A stretch of DNA of 64,000 nt from contig NZ_JAJUBB010000021.1 in assembly GCF_028683135.1 (NCBI RefSeq), positions 20,309 to 84,308 on the forward strand, in the 5' to 3' direction. The stretch comes from Enterovibrio qingdaonensis (GTDB taxonomy: Bacteria; Pseudomonadota; Gammaproteobacteria; Enterobacterales; Vibrionaceae). Position 1 is the first letter of the stretch. Every line of letters begins with the position of its first letter. Below the pieces are notes generated by a model that made no database searches, was not told the origin of the DNA, and was given only the letters and a program-made list of their open reading frames with translations. This document shows, piece after piece, positions 1 through 8,944 of this stretch. The position numbers and the translations under genes were made by a program.

Positions 1-328
1 CCGTTTTCGATCTCGCTCTTTTCCTTTATCGTATTGATTTTCATCCCCCTTAGCCGAGAAGTGTCAATTTTCACTTAATGAATGATTTACATGAGAATAT
101 TAGAGAGTTCTTACTTTGATGAAGGGAAAAATATAGGCTGGTGCTTCTCACAACATAATACCCCTACAAACTCTAATCATACTTTTCACCTTCTTTTGTT
201 CTCATCTTTGAAGCATCTCATTTTTGATGCGCAATATGCTTTGCAGATACACGTATCTTCAGATCACAAGGAAACATGATTCGGTTATCAAAATCAACCA
301 AACCCTGTCTTACGCAAAGGTGATCAGC
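1..328. other. Non-coding lead-in
   Basis: No convincing gene is visible here. Short open frames lack a ribosome binding site and recognisable protein features. The AT-rich stretch just before position 329 probably carries the promoter of the Calx-beta protein gene, but I cannot place -35 and -10 boxes with confidence. Confidence 0.5.
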
Positions 329-2059
329 ATGAAGAAGTCGGCGTTAGTATCTGTGGTCGTATCCGCTGTTTTTGCTCAACAGTCTTTCGCTGCCTGTTTG
401 GGGAATGTGTTCTCATTAAACGCAGGGCGAGGAGATGTGGGGATACTTGTAGACGTGCAAGAAAGCAATAAGTTAACTGGGGCATATAATGGTAGCCGCG
501 CCCTTGCCGTTTCAAGGGCTGAATTTAGTGCATCAGCAATGACGTACGACAGTATTAATAATCGTATTTACTATGTCAGCACTCCTCGTCCGAAAACCTA
601 CCATGTGCAAGGGCTGGAAAACTTTGTTTCCGACGATGAATTCAACAATCTCAGCTTCCATGCCGCGACATTGGAACCTATTCAGCTCGCGTATTACGAT
701 CCGGACTCTAAAACTCATACCGTTGTCGGCACCGTACCTGCGGTTTTTCGTATGGCTTTCAACGCCTCTACCGGTCAAATCATCGCGTCCGACAACATGA
801 AAATCTTCTCCATTGACCCTGCTTCCGGAACCACAGCCACCATTGCAGATTTTGACACGGGATTGATTAGTGGCGGCTTTACCTCTTGGGGCGACTTTGT
901 CTACTACAACAATGAACTCCTTTTCGTCAGCAATACCCGAACATTTATCATTAACGAGTCAACGGGAGCGGCGTCGATTAAAGCCTTTCACTATATCGAT
1001 TTCGTCACTGGTGCAACGTTAGATCAAAATGGACAAATGCTGGTTGCTGCCAAAAACCAAAACGTCACAGGCAACATCAATAGCACCTGGCTTTGGCGAC
1101 TCAACCCAGCCACCGGTGAAAAAGCCTCTGTCGGGTTAATCCCCGCGAGGCTAAGTGCCCTCGCAACAAACACACAGGAAGACTATACCTGTTACCCCGA
1201 GACCGTTTTCCCGAGTGAAAAAGTGAATGATGTCGGCAGTATCACCACGGCCAATGTCGAGGAAGGGGAGACCGCGACCTTCACTGTGAATTTCGATAAA
1301 GACACAGCTGCTCCCATTGATATTAATCTGCAACTCAACAATGGCACTGCCGTTATTAATAGCGATTTCAGTGGCTCTGTTTCAGTTGAATTTGAAGATG
1401 GATCATCAACGACAGCGAGCTTGAGCAGCACGTCCAACAAAGTCAACGTTCCGGCTGGAAATGGCTGGATGAAGGTGAAAGTAAACACCGTCGAAGATTC
1501 TATCTTTGAAAGCAATGAAACCTTCTCGCTTAAAGCTTGGTTCAGGGACGATGAAAGCGATGCTAAATCCGCGACAGTTACCATCAACAATGATGATTAC
1601 CAGGTGATGCAATTACTTGGCAATCCTGAAATGAATTATCGCGGCGTTTGGGGCGAAATTGAAAACGGATTGAATGCCAAAAACCTTAATCACAGCAATG
1701 GGTCCTATAACTTTAACTGGGCAGGACAAGGACAAGGTGCCGCTGTTTATCAATACTTCAATGTTGTACCAGAGCAGCAATATTCCGTACAGACTCGATT
1801 CTGGGCGCAAAGTAGCGGCACGGGCGGTAATCACGGTGGCGAGGTGCGTATCACCAATGGATACAACAACAGTACCATTGCGTCGCAAGGCTTCACACTT
1901 TATGAAGGCAATTCAACCAACATCAATTTCAACTTTACAGCCCCTGCGAACGTGAACTATCTTCGCATTCAAATCACCAATACCAGCGTGTCCTGTTGCG
2001 TAGAGAGTACGGATTTGAACGTTGATTACGCAAGAGTCACAGGCCCAAAACCTCAGTAA
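329..2059 (+). CDS. Secreted Calx-beta domain protein of unknown function
   Basis: The product is about 576 residues. I start it at the ATG at 329 because a Sec signal peptide begins there (MKKSALVSVVVSAVFAQQSFA, then ACLG) and an AAAGGTG site lies just upstream; a longer frame from 224 would bury the signal. Residues of about 25-300 look like a beta-rich, possibly propeller-like region. A Calx-beta domain follows at roughly 310-430, ending in the usual TVTINNDD. The last 150 residues resemble a jelly-roll carbohydrate- or ligand-binding module and include a CC pair near the end. No catalytic motif is visible. Calx-beta domains bind calcium and are common in adhesins and exported proteins, so a surface or extracellular role is inferred. 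The gene appears monocistronic, with a strong hairpin after it. Confidence 0.75.
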   Translation: MKKSALVSVVVSAVFAQQSFAACLGNVFSLNAGRGDVGILVDVQESNKLTGAYNGSRALAVSRAEFSASAMTYDSINNRIYYVSTPRPKTYHVQGLENFVSDDEFNNLSFHAATLEPIQLAYYDPDSKTHTVVGTVPAVFRMAFNASTGQIIASDNMKIFSIDPASGTTATIADFDTGLISGGFTSWGDFVYYNNELLFVSNTRTFIINESTGAASIKAFHYIDFVTGATLDQNGQMLVAAKNQNVTGNINSTWLWRLNPATGEKASVGLIPARLSALATNTQEDYTCYPETVFPSEKVNDVGSITTANVEEGETATFTVNFDKDTAAPIDINLQLNNGTAVINSDFSGSVSVEFEDGSSTTASLSSTSNKVNVPAGNGWMKVKVNTVEDSIFESNETFSLKAWFRDDESDAKSATVTINNDDYQVMQLLGNPEMNYRGVWGEIENGLNAKNLNHSNGSYNFNWAGQGQGAAVYQYFNVVPEQQYSVQTRFWAQSSGTGGNHGGEVRITNGYNNSTIASQGFTLYEGNSTNINFNFTAPANVNYLRIQITNTSVSCCVESTDLNVDYARVTGPKPQ

Positions 2060-2090
2060 TCCCTCGCTATATTTGACCATCAGATACAGT

Positions 2091-2120
2091 GAAGCCACGC
2101 ATTCGGCGTGGCTTCTCCTT
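2091..2120 (+). terminator. Rho-independent terminator of the Calx-beta gene
   Basis: A perfect 10-bp stem (GAAGCCACGC with GCGTGGCTTC) encloses a 5-nt loop and is followed by the pyrimidine-rich TCCTTT. It sits 31 bp after the stop codon. Confidence 0.75.
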
Positions 2121-2222
2121 TACCCATCAAAAATATTTGCACCGTTTAAGCGCTATTTGCTTCGCATTTTTTTGCAATCGATATAGTATGCGCCACCTCC
2201 GTTTTTCTGGTGAATTTAAGCG

Positions 2223-2972
2223 ATGACTCAGGCATCCACTGCCCTCTATTCTGACTTGTCTGGCTACTACGATCTGATGTGTGCTGACATCAACTATCAA
2301 TCACAAAGTGATTGCGTACGTCGACTACATCAACTGTTTGGTAATGAAGGGAAACGCCATCTGGATTTGGCCTGTGGCACCGGCCCACATGTGCGATTTT
2401 TCCTTGATAGCGGATTCCTTAGCAGTGGTTTAGATTTAAACCAACCCATGCTTGAATTGGCAAAATTGCGCTGCCCAGAAGCCGAGTTTTCGTTGCAGAA
2501 CATGTGTGAGTTTTCGGTCGATCAGCCTTATGATTTGATCACCTGCTTTCTGTATTCTATCCATTACAGCGGAAGCCTAGAGAATCTAGAAGCCTGTATC
2601 GAACGTGTTCACGCTGCATTAAAACCGGGTGGCATGTTCTGCTTCAATGCCGTCGCCAAAAACATGATCAACAATGACTCTTTCGTTGCGCACAGCGTAG
2701 AGCACGCGGGCAGTCACTTTACGTTCAAATCAGGCTGGTTTTATGGCGGTGATGGCGATAAGCAGGCATTAAGGTTGAGAATTGAAAAAACAACCGACAA
2801 AGTGACAGAAGAGTGGAACGACAACCACCCAATGGTTGCTGTCACCTTTCAAGAGCTTTCTGCGTTACTGGAGCCTTACTTCGACGTCACAATCCTTGAG
2901 CACGACTACGATAAGTTGCTTCCTTGGGATCTTGCCTCGGGCAATGCGATTTTTGCCTGCGTAAAACGTTGA
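2223..2972 (+). CDS. Class I SAM-dependent methyltransferase
   Basis: This 249-residue protein carries the class I methyltransferase fold signature. Motif I is LDLACGTGPH near residues 47-56, an acidic residue after the second strand is in SGLDLNQPM, and motif IV-like YDLITCFLYSIHY follows. The post-I region AALKPGGMFCFN is typical of small-molecule methyltransferases. Nothing in the sequence identifies the substrate. The gene stands alone between two hairpins, and its convergent neighbour is kduD. It is probably cytoplasmic, since there is no signal peptide or membrane segment. Confidence 0.8.
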   Translation: MTQASTALYSDLSGYYDLMCADINYQSQSDCVRRLHQLFGNEGKRHLDLACGTGPHVRFFLDSGFLSSGLDLNQPMLELAKLRCPEAEFSLQNMCEFSVDQPYDLITCFLYSIHYSGSLENLEACIERVHAALKPGGMFCFNAVAKNMINNDSFVAHSVEHAGSHFTFKSGWFYGGDGDKQALRLRIEKTTDKVTEEWNDNHPMVAVTFQELSALLEPYFDVTILEHDYDKLLPWDLASGNAIFACVKR

Positions 2973-2983
2973 TGCGACAAGAG

Positions 2984-3010
2984 GGCCGAGGAACATGCTC
3001 GGCCTTTTCG
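2984..3010 (+). terminator. Rho-independent terminator after the methyltransferase
   Basis: A 7-bp stem GGCCGAG / CTCGGCC with a 7-nt loop is followed by TTTTCGTTATT. It lies between convergent genes. On the other strand it lacks a T run, so it probably serves the + strand gene mainly. Confidence 0.65.
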
Positions 3011-3028
3011 TTATTGCTTAGCGTCCCA

Positions 3029-3784
3029 TCAGCGTGCTAACCAACCCCCATCAACAGCCAGAACTGCCCCGTTCACATAGTCCGATGCTGATGAAGCAAG
3101 GAACACTGCTGCACCAGTAATATCTTGAGCTTCACCCCAGCGCCCAGCAGGTATGCGGCCGAGTATTTCAGCAGCGCGAACATTGTCATTGCGCAAAGCC
3201 TCCGTGTTGTCGGTTGCAAAGTAGCCAGGAGCAATGGCGTTTACGTTGATGCCATATTGCGCCCATTCACAAGCCCCGATTCGCGTTAAGCCAAGGACTC
3301 CCGTTTTACTTGCTGTATATGAAGGCACCCGAATACCGCCTTGGAACGACAGCATCGAAGCAATGTTGATGATTTTTCCCGGACGACGCTTTTTGATCCA
3401 TTGCTTTGAAACCGCCTGGCTAAGGAAAAACAGTGTTTTCAGATTGAGATCCATCACTTCGTCCCACTCTTTCTCGGTAAAGTGAATGCTGTCGTTTCGT
3501 TGAATGATGCCCGCGTTATTTACCAGTATGTCTGGCACCAGTCTTTCTTGCGCCAGCTTACTCATGAGTGAGCTTATCGCTTCCATTTCGCCAAGGTTCT
3601 CCTGAATACCAACAAACCTGCTCCCGGTTTTTTCGACGCTAGCTTGGGTCTGTATTGTCGAAGACCGAGCAACGCCAATCACATCTGCCCCCGCATTCGC
3701 AAGTGCAACAGCCATCGCTTGGCCAAGTCCTTTCGAGGCACCAGTTACTAGCGCAACTTTTCCGTCCAACCTAAATTGATTCAT
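3029..3784 (-). CDS. kduD: 2-dehydro-3-deoxy-D-gluconate 5-dehydrogenase (KduD)
   Basis: A 251-residue short-chain dehydrogenase, the usual KduD length. The start is the ATG at 3784 (MNQFRLDGKVALVTGASKGL); a longer in-frame extension overlaps kduI and is rejected. Visible features are the glycine-rich cofactor motif TGASKGLG, the NNAG motif, the catalytic Ser in INIASMLSF and YTASK with the catalytic Tyr/Lys. In the known pathway KduD interconverts 2,5-diketo-3-deoxygluconate and 2-keto-3-deoxygluconate using NAD(H). It lies 8 bp downstream of kduI, so the two are co-translated last in the leftward TRAP-kdu operon. The family assignment is firm from sequence; the exact substrate is inferred from kduI next door. 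Confidence 0.88.
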   Translation of the reverse strand: MNQFRLDGKVALVTGASKGLGQAMAVALANAGADVIGVARSSTIQTQASVEKTGSRFVGIQENLGEMEAISSLMSKLAQERLVPDILVNNAGIIQRNDSIHFTEKEWDEVMDLNLKTLFFLSQAVSKQWIKKRRPGKIINIASMLSFQGGIRVPSYTASKTGVLGLTRIGACEWAQYGINVNAIAPGYFATDNTEALRNDNVRAAEILGRIPAGRWGEAQDITGAAVFLASSASDYVNGAVLAVDGGWLAR

Positions 3785-3792
3785 TTTGTTCC

Positions 3793-4623
3793 TCAACGCA
3801 TGTCTTCTGTTTTGATGAAATCCATATCCCCGAATTCTTGGTTTTCGCCCGCCATCGCCCAAATAAAGCTATATCGACGCGTTCCTACGCCACTGTGAAT
3901 TGACCAACTGGGAGAAATAACCACTTGCTCATTTGCAATAACAAGATGACGCGTTTCATTCGGCTTCCCCATAAAATGAAAAACCCGTGTGTCATCTTGT
4001 TCGAAGAAATAAAAATAGGCTTCCATACGGCGGGAATGCGTGTGACACGGCATTGTGTTCCAGTTTGATGCATTAATTAAATCGGTAAGACCTAACGCTA
4101 ATTGCGAGCTCGGGCAAACATCAGGGTGAATATATTGATGAATAATTCGTTCATTCGCCGTATCTGGATCACCCAAATGAATTTTTTTTACATCTGAGCG
4201 ACCAATGTGTCGAACTGGATAAGGATGGTGACTGGGCGCACTGCAGACATAAAACTTCGCAGGGTTACTCGGCTCAACACTTTCAAAAGACACATCATGC
4301 TCACCTTTACCGACATAAAGTGCTTCCCGATACGCGAGGGAAAACACCTCATCACCTACGCGAATGACCCCATCCGCGCCAAGATTGACGGCCGCCGCTT
4401 CTCGACGAGAAAAAAAGGTTAATCCGCCAAGTGCCTTACCTGCGACTAACGACAGAGACGTTCCCTGAGGGCAGACACCCGCCACAATAAGGCGATCGTC
4501 ATAACAATAGAACTGACGGACCTCGCCATAGCAAAACAGCGATTCTATCAAGTAATTATCACGCAATTTTTGCGTGTCATAGCCCTGATAATCTTCCGGG
4601 TGAGTGGAGTAATAGCATTTCAT
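3793..4623 (-). CDS. kduI: 5-keto-4-deoxyuronate isomerase (KduI)
   Basis: A 276-residue cupin-type isomerase starting at the ATG at 4623, with a clear GGGAGG site upstream. The metal-binding signature PCHTHSRRMEAYFYF (two His and a Glu) and a later His in SIHSGVG match KduI. The enzyme converts 5-keto-4-deoxyuronate (4-deoxy-L-threo-5-hexosulose uronate), the product of unsaturated uronate release, into 2,5-diketo-3-deoxygluconate for KduD. It therefore works downstream of the GH105 enzyme and polysaccharide lyase encoded at 9-14 kb. It follows dctM by about 140 bp, a gap that contains a hairpin. Confidence 0.92.
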   Translation of the reverse strand: MKCYYSTHPEDYQGYDTQKLRDNYLIESLFCYGEVRQFYCYDDRLIVAGVCPQGTSLSLVAGKALGGLTFFSRREAAAVNLGADGVIRVGDEVFSLAYREALYVGKGEHDVSFESVEPSNPAKFYVCSAPSHHPYPVRHIGRSDVKKIHLGDPDTANERIIHQYIHPDVCPSSQLALGLTDLINASNWNTMPCHTHSRRMEAYFYFFEQDDTRVFHFMGKPNETRHLVIANEQVVISPSWSIHSGVGTRRYSFIWAMAGENQEFGDMDFIKTEDMR

Positions 4624-4716
4624 TGAGAACCTCCCGGTCAAAATTTGACGTACGCGTGCCCTACGCTTGACGAGTGTCCGGGCGCGCTGTTTTTAGATAG
4701 TGGTCATAGGTGAAGC

Positions 4717-4741
4717 TAAGCGTTTTTTGCGACAACGCTTA
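4717..4741 (-). other. Intercistronic hairpin between dctM and kduI
   Basis: TAAGCGTT pairs with AACGCTTA across a 9-nt loop in the 142-bp gap. There is no T run after it on the minus strand, so it looks more like an mRNA-processing or partial attenuation stem than a full terminator. Confidence 0.35.
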
Positions 4742-4765
4742 ACATTCGAAACGGTATTGGCTGAA

Positions 4766-6043
4766 TTACGGATAAATTAAATTGGGTAGCCACATCACCA
4801 AATCAGGTACGAAAGTGACAATGAGTAACACCGCCACTAACGGCACTAAGAAAGGAGCTGTCGCGGCAACACACCGTTCAAAACTGAGGTTAGATATACT
4901 GGATAAAACATATAGCACTACACCAACTGGCGGTGTCAGAAGGCTTATCATCAAGGTCAACACCATAATCACACCAAAGTGAACGGGGTCGACGCCTAAT
5001 TGCGTGACAGTAGGTAGCAATACGGGCACTAAAATCGTCATTGCCGCAATGGTTTCCATGAAACAGCCAATGACCATCAGCAATACAAGAATGATCGATA
5101 AGATCACATACTTGTTGTCGGAGATCGTCATCAAGCCCTCAGCCATCGCCGACGCAATGTTGTGATTAGTCAGAATCCACGCGAAGATCGACGCCGCTGA
5201 AACAACGAAAAGGACGACGGCGGTCGTTTCAATTGATTTGAGAGAAACGATGACTAAGCGTTTCAGATTGAGTGAGCGATACACGACGGTGCCAAGGAAA
5301 AGTGCCCACGCCACCGCCGCGATTGCCGCTTCAGTCGGCGTCAGTATTCCCGTGGTTATACCGCCAACCACAATGAGCGGCGTCATCAAGGAGAGAAAAG
5401 CCCCTCGCGTACTTGTCGCCACTCGCTGAATTGAAAAGGCGCTGTCGACAGGGTAGTTGCGACGTTTGGCATACCAGAAGATCATGATCATGAGCGCGAC
5501 GGCCATCATCAATCCAGGAACAAGCCCAGCGGCAAACAGTTTGCCGATTGATGCTGACGCAAGCACACCATAGATCACCATGGGCAAGGAAGGCGGAATG
5601 ATAGGGCCAATCGTGGATGACGCAGCGGTTATCCCAACTGAAAATTCCGTATCGTACCCCGCTTCTCGCATCGCTTTGAGTTCAATTGCGCCAAGGCCTC
5701 CGGCATCAGCAACCGCCGCTCCCGACATGCCCGCAAAAACGACGCTCCCCCCAACATTGACATGACCTAGCCCGCCCGGTAGCCAACCAACTAACGCTTT
5801 GGCGAACTCAAAAATACGGTTGGTGATCCCTGCGGAGTTCATGAGATTCCCCGCCAAAATAAAGAAGGGGACAGCAAGCAAAGGAAAACTGTCGACACCA
5901 CTGACCATGCGATGAATTACCACCATACTGGGTAATGAACCATCAATAAGAATAAACAGCAGTGACGCACCCGCTAGGGCGATGGCAACGGGTAAACCGA
6001 TAAAAATAAAGAAAGCCGCCGCAATGAATAGTATGGCTATCAT
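4766..6043 (-). CDS. TRAP transporter large permease (DctM family)
   Basis: A 425-residue, very hydrophobic protein with a DctM-type N terminus and a dozen or so membrane segments. Conserved patches include GMSGAAVADAGGLG and ITAASSTIGPIIPPS, both hallmark DctM motifs. It forms the ion-coupled channel subunit of a tripartite ATP-independent transporter. It overlaps the DctQ gene by 4 bp (ATGA), showing translational coupling. Because kduI and kduD follow in the same operon and the regulator is divergent, the likely cargo is an (unsaturated) uronate or uronate oligomer; that is inference. No symbol is given because substrate-specific TRAP names cannot be assigned from sequence. Confidence 0.9.
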   Translation of the reverse strand: MIAILFIAAAFFIFIGLPVAIALAGASLLFILIDGSLPSMVVIHRMVSGVDSFPLLAVPFFILAGNLMNSAGITNRIFEFAKALVGWLPGGLGHVNVGGSVVFAGMSGAAVADAGGLGAIELKAMREAGYDTEFSVGITAASSTIGPIIPPSLPMVIYGVLASASIGKLFAAGLVPGLMMAVALMIMIFWYAKRRNYPVDSAFSIQRVATSTRGAFLSLMTPLIVVGGITTGILTPTEAAIAAVAWALFLGTVVYRSLNLKRLVIVSLKSIETTAVVLFVVSAASIFAWILTNHNIASAMAEGLMTISDNKYVILSIILVLLMVIGCFMETIAAMTILVPVLLPTVTQLGVDPVHFGVIMVLTLMISLLTPPVGVVLYVLSSISNLSFERCVAATAPFLVPLVAVLLIVTFVPDLVMWLPNLIYP

Positions 6044-6672
6044 GAATTATCTCCCTTATTACCCACGTGCTCACTACCCTTCCTTAGCTTGTGCCATGCC
6101 TGAGCGAGTTGGATGCAAAGCATGACAACGAAGGCAATGGCAACACACTGGTAAATCACACTTTTTGACACGTTAACTGCCATGAGTTTTTGGAACTGCG
6201 TAGCACTTGCTACTTCACTACAGAGGTAAACAGCTCCTGCGTAAAACAAAGATTGAAGTAACGTGTTAAACCAGTAGATATACCCTTGTAACGACCGCGA
6301 CATCCGAGACACAAAATATTGGACACAGATATGTGCATTACGTTGAAGCGCGAGTGCAGAACCAAAAAATGTGAGAATAATTAAAATGTTTCGTGCAATT
6401 TCTTCCGTCCATACTGCAGAATCGTTAAGAAAATAACGTGTAAAAAACTGGAAAAAGAGCACAAAGGCTAATACCCAAAACACAAGAGTACATAGCCATC
6501 CAAGTACACCTACGTCTCCCCATGCAAAGTCGCGGTCTTCGTCTTCAATGAATCCCCCGATATCGGCGTCGGTATCTTGAGTGATGGGGTCAGACGTACC
6601 ATGGTTAGTGTTCGTTTGACGGCTTAATTGCTTGAATTCAGGTTCATTTGCAGCATCCTTTGCCTCGAACAT
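6040..6672 (-). CDS. TRAP transporter small permease (DctQ family)
   Basis: A 210-residue protein whose start at 6672 is supported by AAAGGAGT seven bases upstream. An acidic, soluble N-terminal tail of about 70 residues precedes four membrane segments. The DctQ signature region is recognisable in FFQFFTRYFLNDSAVWTEE and in NILIILTFFGSALALQRNAH. The tail is longer than in typical DctQ proteins (about 160-180 residues). The protein pairs with the DctM subunit, whose gene it overlaps, and lies 132 bp after the binding-protein gene in the same operon. Confidence 0.87.
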   Translation of the reverse strand: MFEAKDAANEPEFKQLSRQTNTNHGTSDPITQDTDADIGGFIEDEDRDFAWGDVGVLGWLCTLVFWVLAFVLFFQFFTRYFLNDSAVWTEEIARNILIILTFFGSALALQRNAHICVQYFVSRMSRSLQGYIYWFNTLLQSLFYAGAVYLCSEVASATQFQKLMAVNVSKSVIYQCVAIAFVVMLCIQLAQAWHKLRKGSEHVGNKGDNS

Positions 6673-6804
6673 GTCAAACTCCTTTCGAGAAGCAGATTTC
6701 GACCTGCTATTGGGTATTGAGCTGACGCCTATAGCAGGTCGTGGCGTTCCATCGCGTATGTTCAAATAGCACAATGGACGTTTATTGATAGTGAATATGT
6801 GTCG

Positions 6805-7800
6805 TTAGAGGTTTTGGAAGTTCTCGTACACATCTTGTGACCAAGACGCATGGGGTCCGTTGTGTACTTTGATCGCTGCTTCACGAAATGCCGCCCGATC
6901 AATATTCTCGTTAACGTTGACACCTTGTTCTTTAAACCAGCCAATTAGGTTTTGCTCTGATTCAAGTATGTCGTTGCTTGCCCCCGCGGCCGCTTCAACA
7001 AATACCGCCTTGAACACGGCCTTATCTTCGTCAGACATTTTGTTCCATGTCGGCCTGCCAACAACTGTCACCAAGCTATCAATGATATGCCCCGTAAGGT
7101 TTATATACTTTTGAACCTCATAGAATTTCTTTGCTTGTATTGTTGGCAGTGGATTCTCTTGCCCGTCGACAACACCTTGAGACAGAGCGAGGTACACTTC
7201 AGAAAATGCAATGGGGGTTGCGTTCGCCGAAACGGAGTCAGTAAACATCTGGAAAAGCGGTGCAGGCGGCACGCGCAATTTCATGCCTTTCATATCCGCA
7301 GGACTGGATACGGGTTCATTTGACGTCACCATACGTTGTCCGTAATAGACGAGTGACTGGATATTGTGCCCCGTCACTGAGCGATAGCCTTCACTTAACT
7401 CTGAAAACAGTGGGCTATTCGCATATGCATTAAAATGTTCGAAGTCCCGAAGCATAAACGGTGCACTTGGAATGGCAAGAGGGCCAAATGAGCGACCGAC
7501 AAATGTTGACCCCGTATAAATAATATCAATGGTTCCTAAGCTTAGGGACTCATTAATTTCATTTTCTTTTCCCAGTGAAGCAGCAGGATAAACTTGAACT
7601 TCGTATTTCCCGCCCGTTCGCTTTTTAATTTCGTCTGCCGCCCATAGAGCCCAAGAATGGTACGGTGTAGATGTTTCATAAACATGTGCCCACTTTAACT
7701 TTTCGGCTGCCATAGACATTGGTGAAAATAAGCCAAGAACTGCAATTGAAAATCCTACCACCAATAATACAACTCGTTTTAATAGCATCCTACTATTCAT
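6805..7800 (-). CDS. TRAP transporter periplasmic substrate-binding protein (DctP family)
   Basis: A 331-residue exported protein with a signal peptide ending in SPMSMAAEK. The start at 7800 has GGTGAGG upstream. The DctP family features are the opening LKWAHVYETSTPYHSW, the GTIDIIYTG strand, the MKGMKLRVPP motif with the carboxylate-binding Arg, and FSEVYLALSQGVVDGQENP. This is the first gene of the leftward operon, so expression should be highest here. It would capture an acidic sugar in the periplasm and hand it to the DctQM permease. Candidates are 4,5-unsaturated glucuronate or its keto form, or a short uronide, judged from the kduID and GH105 context. Confidence 0.92.
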   Translation of the reverse strand: MNSRMLLKRVVLLVVGFSIAVLGLFSPMSMAAEKLKWAHVYETSTPYHSWALWAADEIKKRTGGKYEVQVYPAASLGKENEINESLSLGTIDIIYTGSTFVGRSFGPLAIPSAPFMLRDFEHFNAYANSPLFSELSEGYRSVTGHNIQSLVYYGQRMVTSNEPVSSPADMKGMKLRVPPAPLFQMFTDSVSANATPIAFSEVYLALSQGVVDGQENPLPTIQAKKFYEVQKYINLTGHIIDSLVTVVGRPTWNKMSDEDKAVFKAVFVEAAAGASNDILESEQNLIGWFKEQGVNVNENIDRAAFREAAIKVHNGPHASWSQDVYENFQNL

Positions 7801-8251
7801 GATTCCTCACCTTATGTTGGTGTGTTACAGGGTTTTAAATGTGTTTGTTCGTACTAGCGTTGTCATCCTTTCGAATTGAAATTAGCACATGTATGTCATC
7901 ATACAAGTTGATTTTTACTGTACCTTTGACAATGATTAATATGTATCAACTAGCATATAAACAATAAAACTCAGCGTTAAGACTATGATTTAATTTGACC
8001 GCAAAGTCGGTTCAACATGAAATTGACAGCAAATTTAACGTTTATGATAAATTCAATTATTGTGCTTGTGGTCATATATTATTAATAAAGAGACACCATG
8101 CTCACCATTAGTAAAGTAGACAGTTACTACAAATAGTCATACGCTTTCAAAATGGTTCGGCTGATATAGTTGAAAAAAATCATCAATAATCACTTATGCT
8201 TAGCGCTTGGCATGTGAGAAATTTGATGCCTTTACGGAGAATCTTATCGGT
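7801..8251. promoter_or_regulatory. Divergent regulatory region between the TRAP-kdu operon and its regulator
   Basis: This AT-rich stretch of about 450 bp separates dctP (leftward) from the GntR-type regulator (rightward). It must hold promoters for both. It contains a 16-bp dyad at 7890-7905 (annotated separately) and a second, more distant inverted pair (AGTTGAT at 7906 and ATCAACT at 7945). No small gene is convincing. Confidence 0.5.
7890..7905. promoter_or_regulatory. Candidate operator for the GntR/FadR-type regulator
   Basis: TGTATG-TCAT-CATACA is a perfect 6-bp dyad with a 4-bp spacer, 90 bp upstream of the dctP start. Dimeric GntR regulators of the FadR subfamily usually bind short palindromes of this size near their own gene and targets. 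The assignment rests only on symmetry and position. Confidence 0.35.
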
Positions 8252-8944
8252 ATGCTTGGTAATCGAAAAACGTTAGCTTCACAGCTTATTGAAGAAATTA
8301 AGAAAAATATTGTCGATGGTGAATTGTCTCCGGGAGATAAGTTACCCTCCGAGCAAAAGCTTATTAATCAATATGGTGTAAGCCGCACTGTAGTACGTGA
8401 AGCTATCGCTGGATTACGCGCTGACGGCATGGTTGTCACAAGGCAAGGCGTAGGGGCTTTTGTTGTAGAAACCTCCGCAAATCGCCTTGAAATTTTCAAC
8501 CCAAAAACGTTGAAAGACATTCTCAGCATTTTGGAACTACGTCTTTGTTTAGAAACAAAATCGGCTGAACTAGCCGCCAAAAATCATACCGATGAACAGC
8601 TCGAAAAAATCAGAGCATCACTGCACCAATTTAAAATCGCAGGATCAGACTTTACTGCAATTTCAGCTGCCGACTTCAAATTTCACATGGCGATAGCGGA
8701 GGCTTCTGGAAATCCTTACTTTGTAAAACTTTTAGAACACCTTGGCCCGCAAATCATCCCTCATTCTCGCATCGATCTTTATCAACTTCCTGATGATGAA
8801 GTGGATTTTCTTGAAAAAGTTAACATAGAACATGAAACAATATTTCAATATATAGCAAGTAGAGACACAAAAAGTGCATCAAATATTATGCAGCTGCATC
8901 TAGAAAAAGGAATAGATAGATATAAAAAGTTAGACAACAACTAA
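8252..8944 (+). CDS. GntR-family (FadR/FCD subfamily) transcriptional regulator
   Basis: A 230-residue regulator. The ATG at 8252 is preferred over an in-frame TTG at 8207: it has GGAG upstream and places the helix-turn-helix close to the N terminus, as is usual. The winged HTH is clear (GELSPGDKLPSEQKL, YGVSRTVVREAIAGL, VVTRQGVGAFV), followed by an all-helical FCD ligand domain with conserved Asp/His positions (DFKFHMAIAEASGNPY). Members of this group (ExuR/UxuR-like) respond to uronates or other organic acids. Divergent placement beside dctPQM-kduID suggests it controls that operon and possibly the two exported enzymes downstream. Repression relieved by a uronate intermediate is likely, but inferred. 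Confidence 0.87.
   Translation: MLGNRKTLASQLIEEIKKNIVDGELSPGDKLPSEQKLINQYGVSRTVVREAIAGLRADGMVVTRQGVGAFVVETSANRLEIFNPKTLKDILSILELRLCLETKSAELAAKNHTDEQLEKIRASLHQFKIAGSDFTAISAADFKFHMAIAEASGNPYFVKLLEHLGPQIIPHSRIDLYQLPDDEVDFLEKVNIEHETIFQYIASRDTKSASNIMQLHLEKGIDRYKKLDNN

Noticed and set aside
82..279. A 65-codon frame before the Calx-beta gene
   Set aside because: There is no ribosome binding site or family feature, and it overlaps the probable promoter region.
224..328. N-terminal extension of the Calx-beta protein to an upstream ATG
   Set aside because: It would place 35 residues before a clear signal peptide; the ATG at 329 has its own ribosome binding site.
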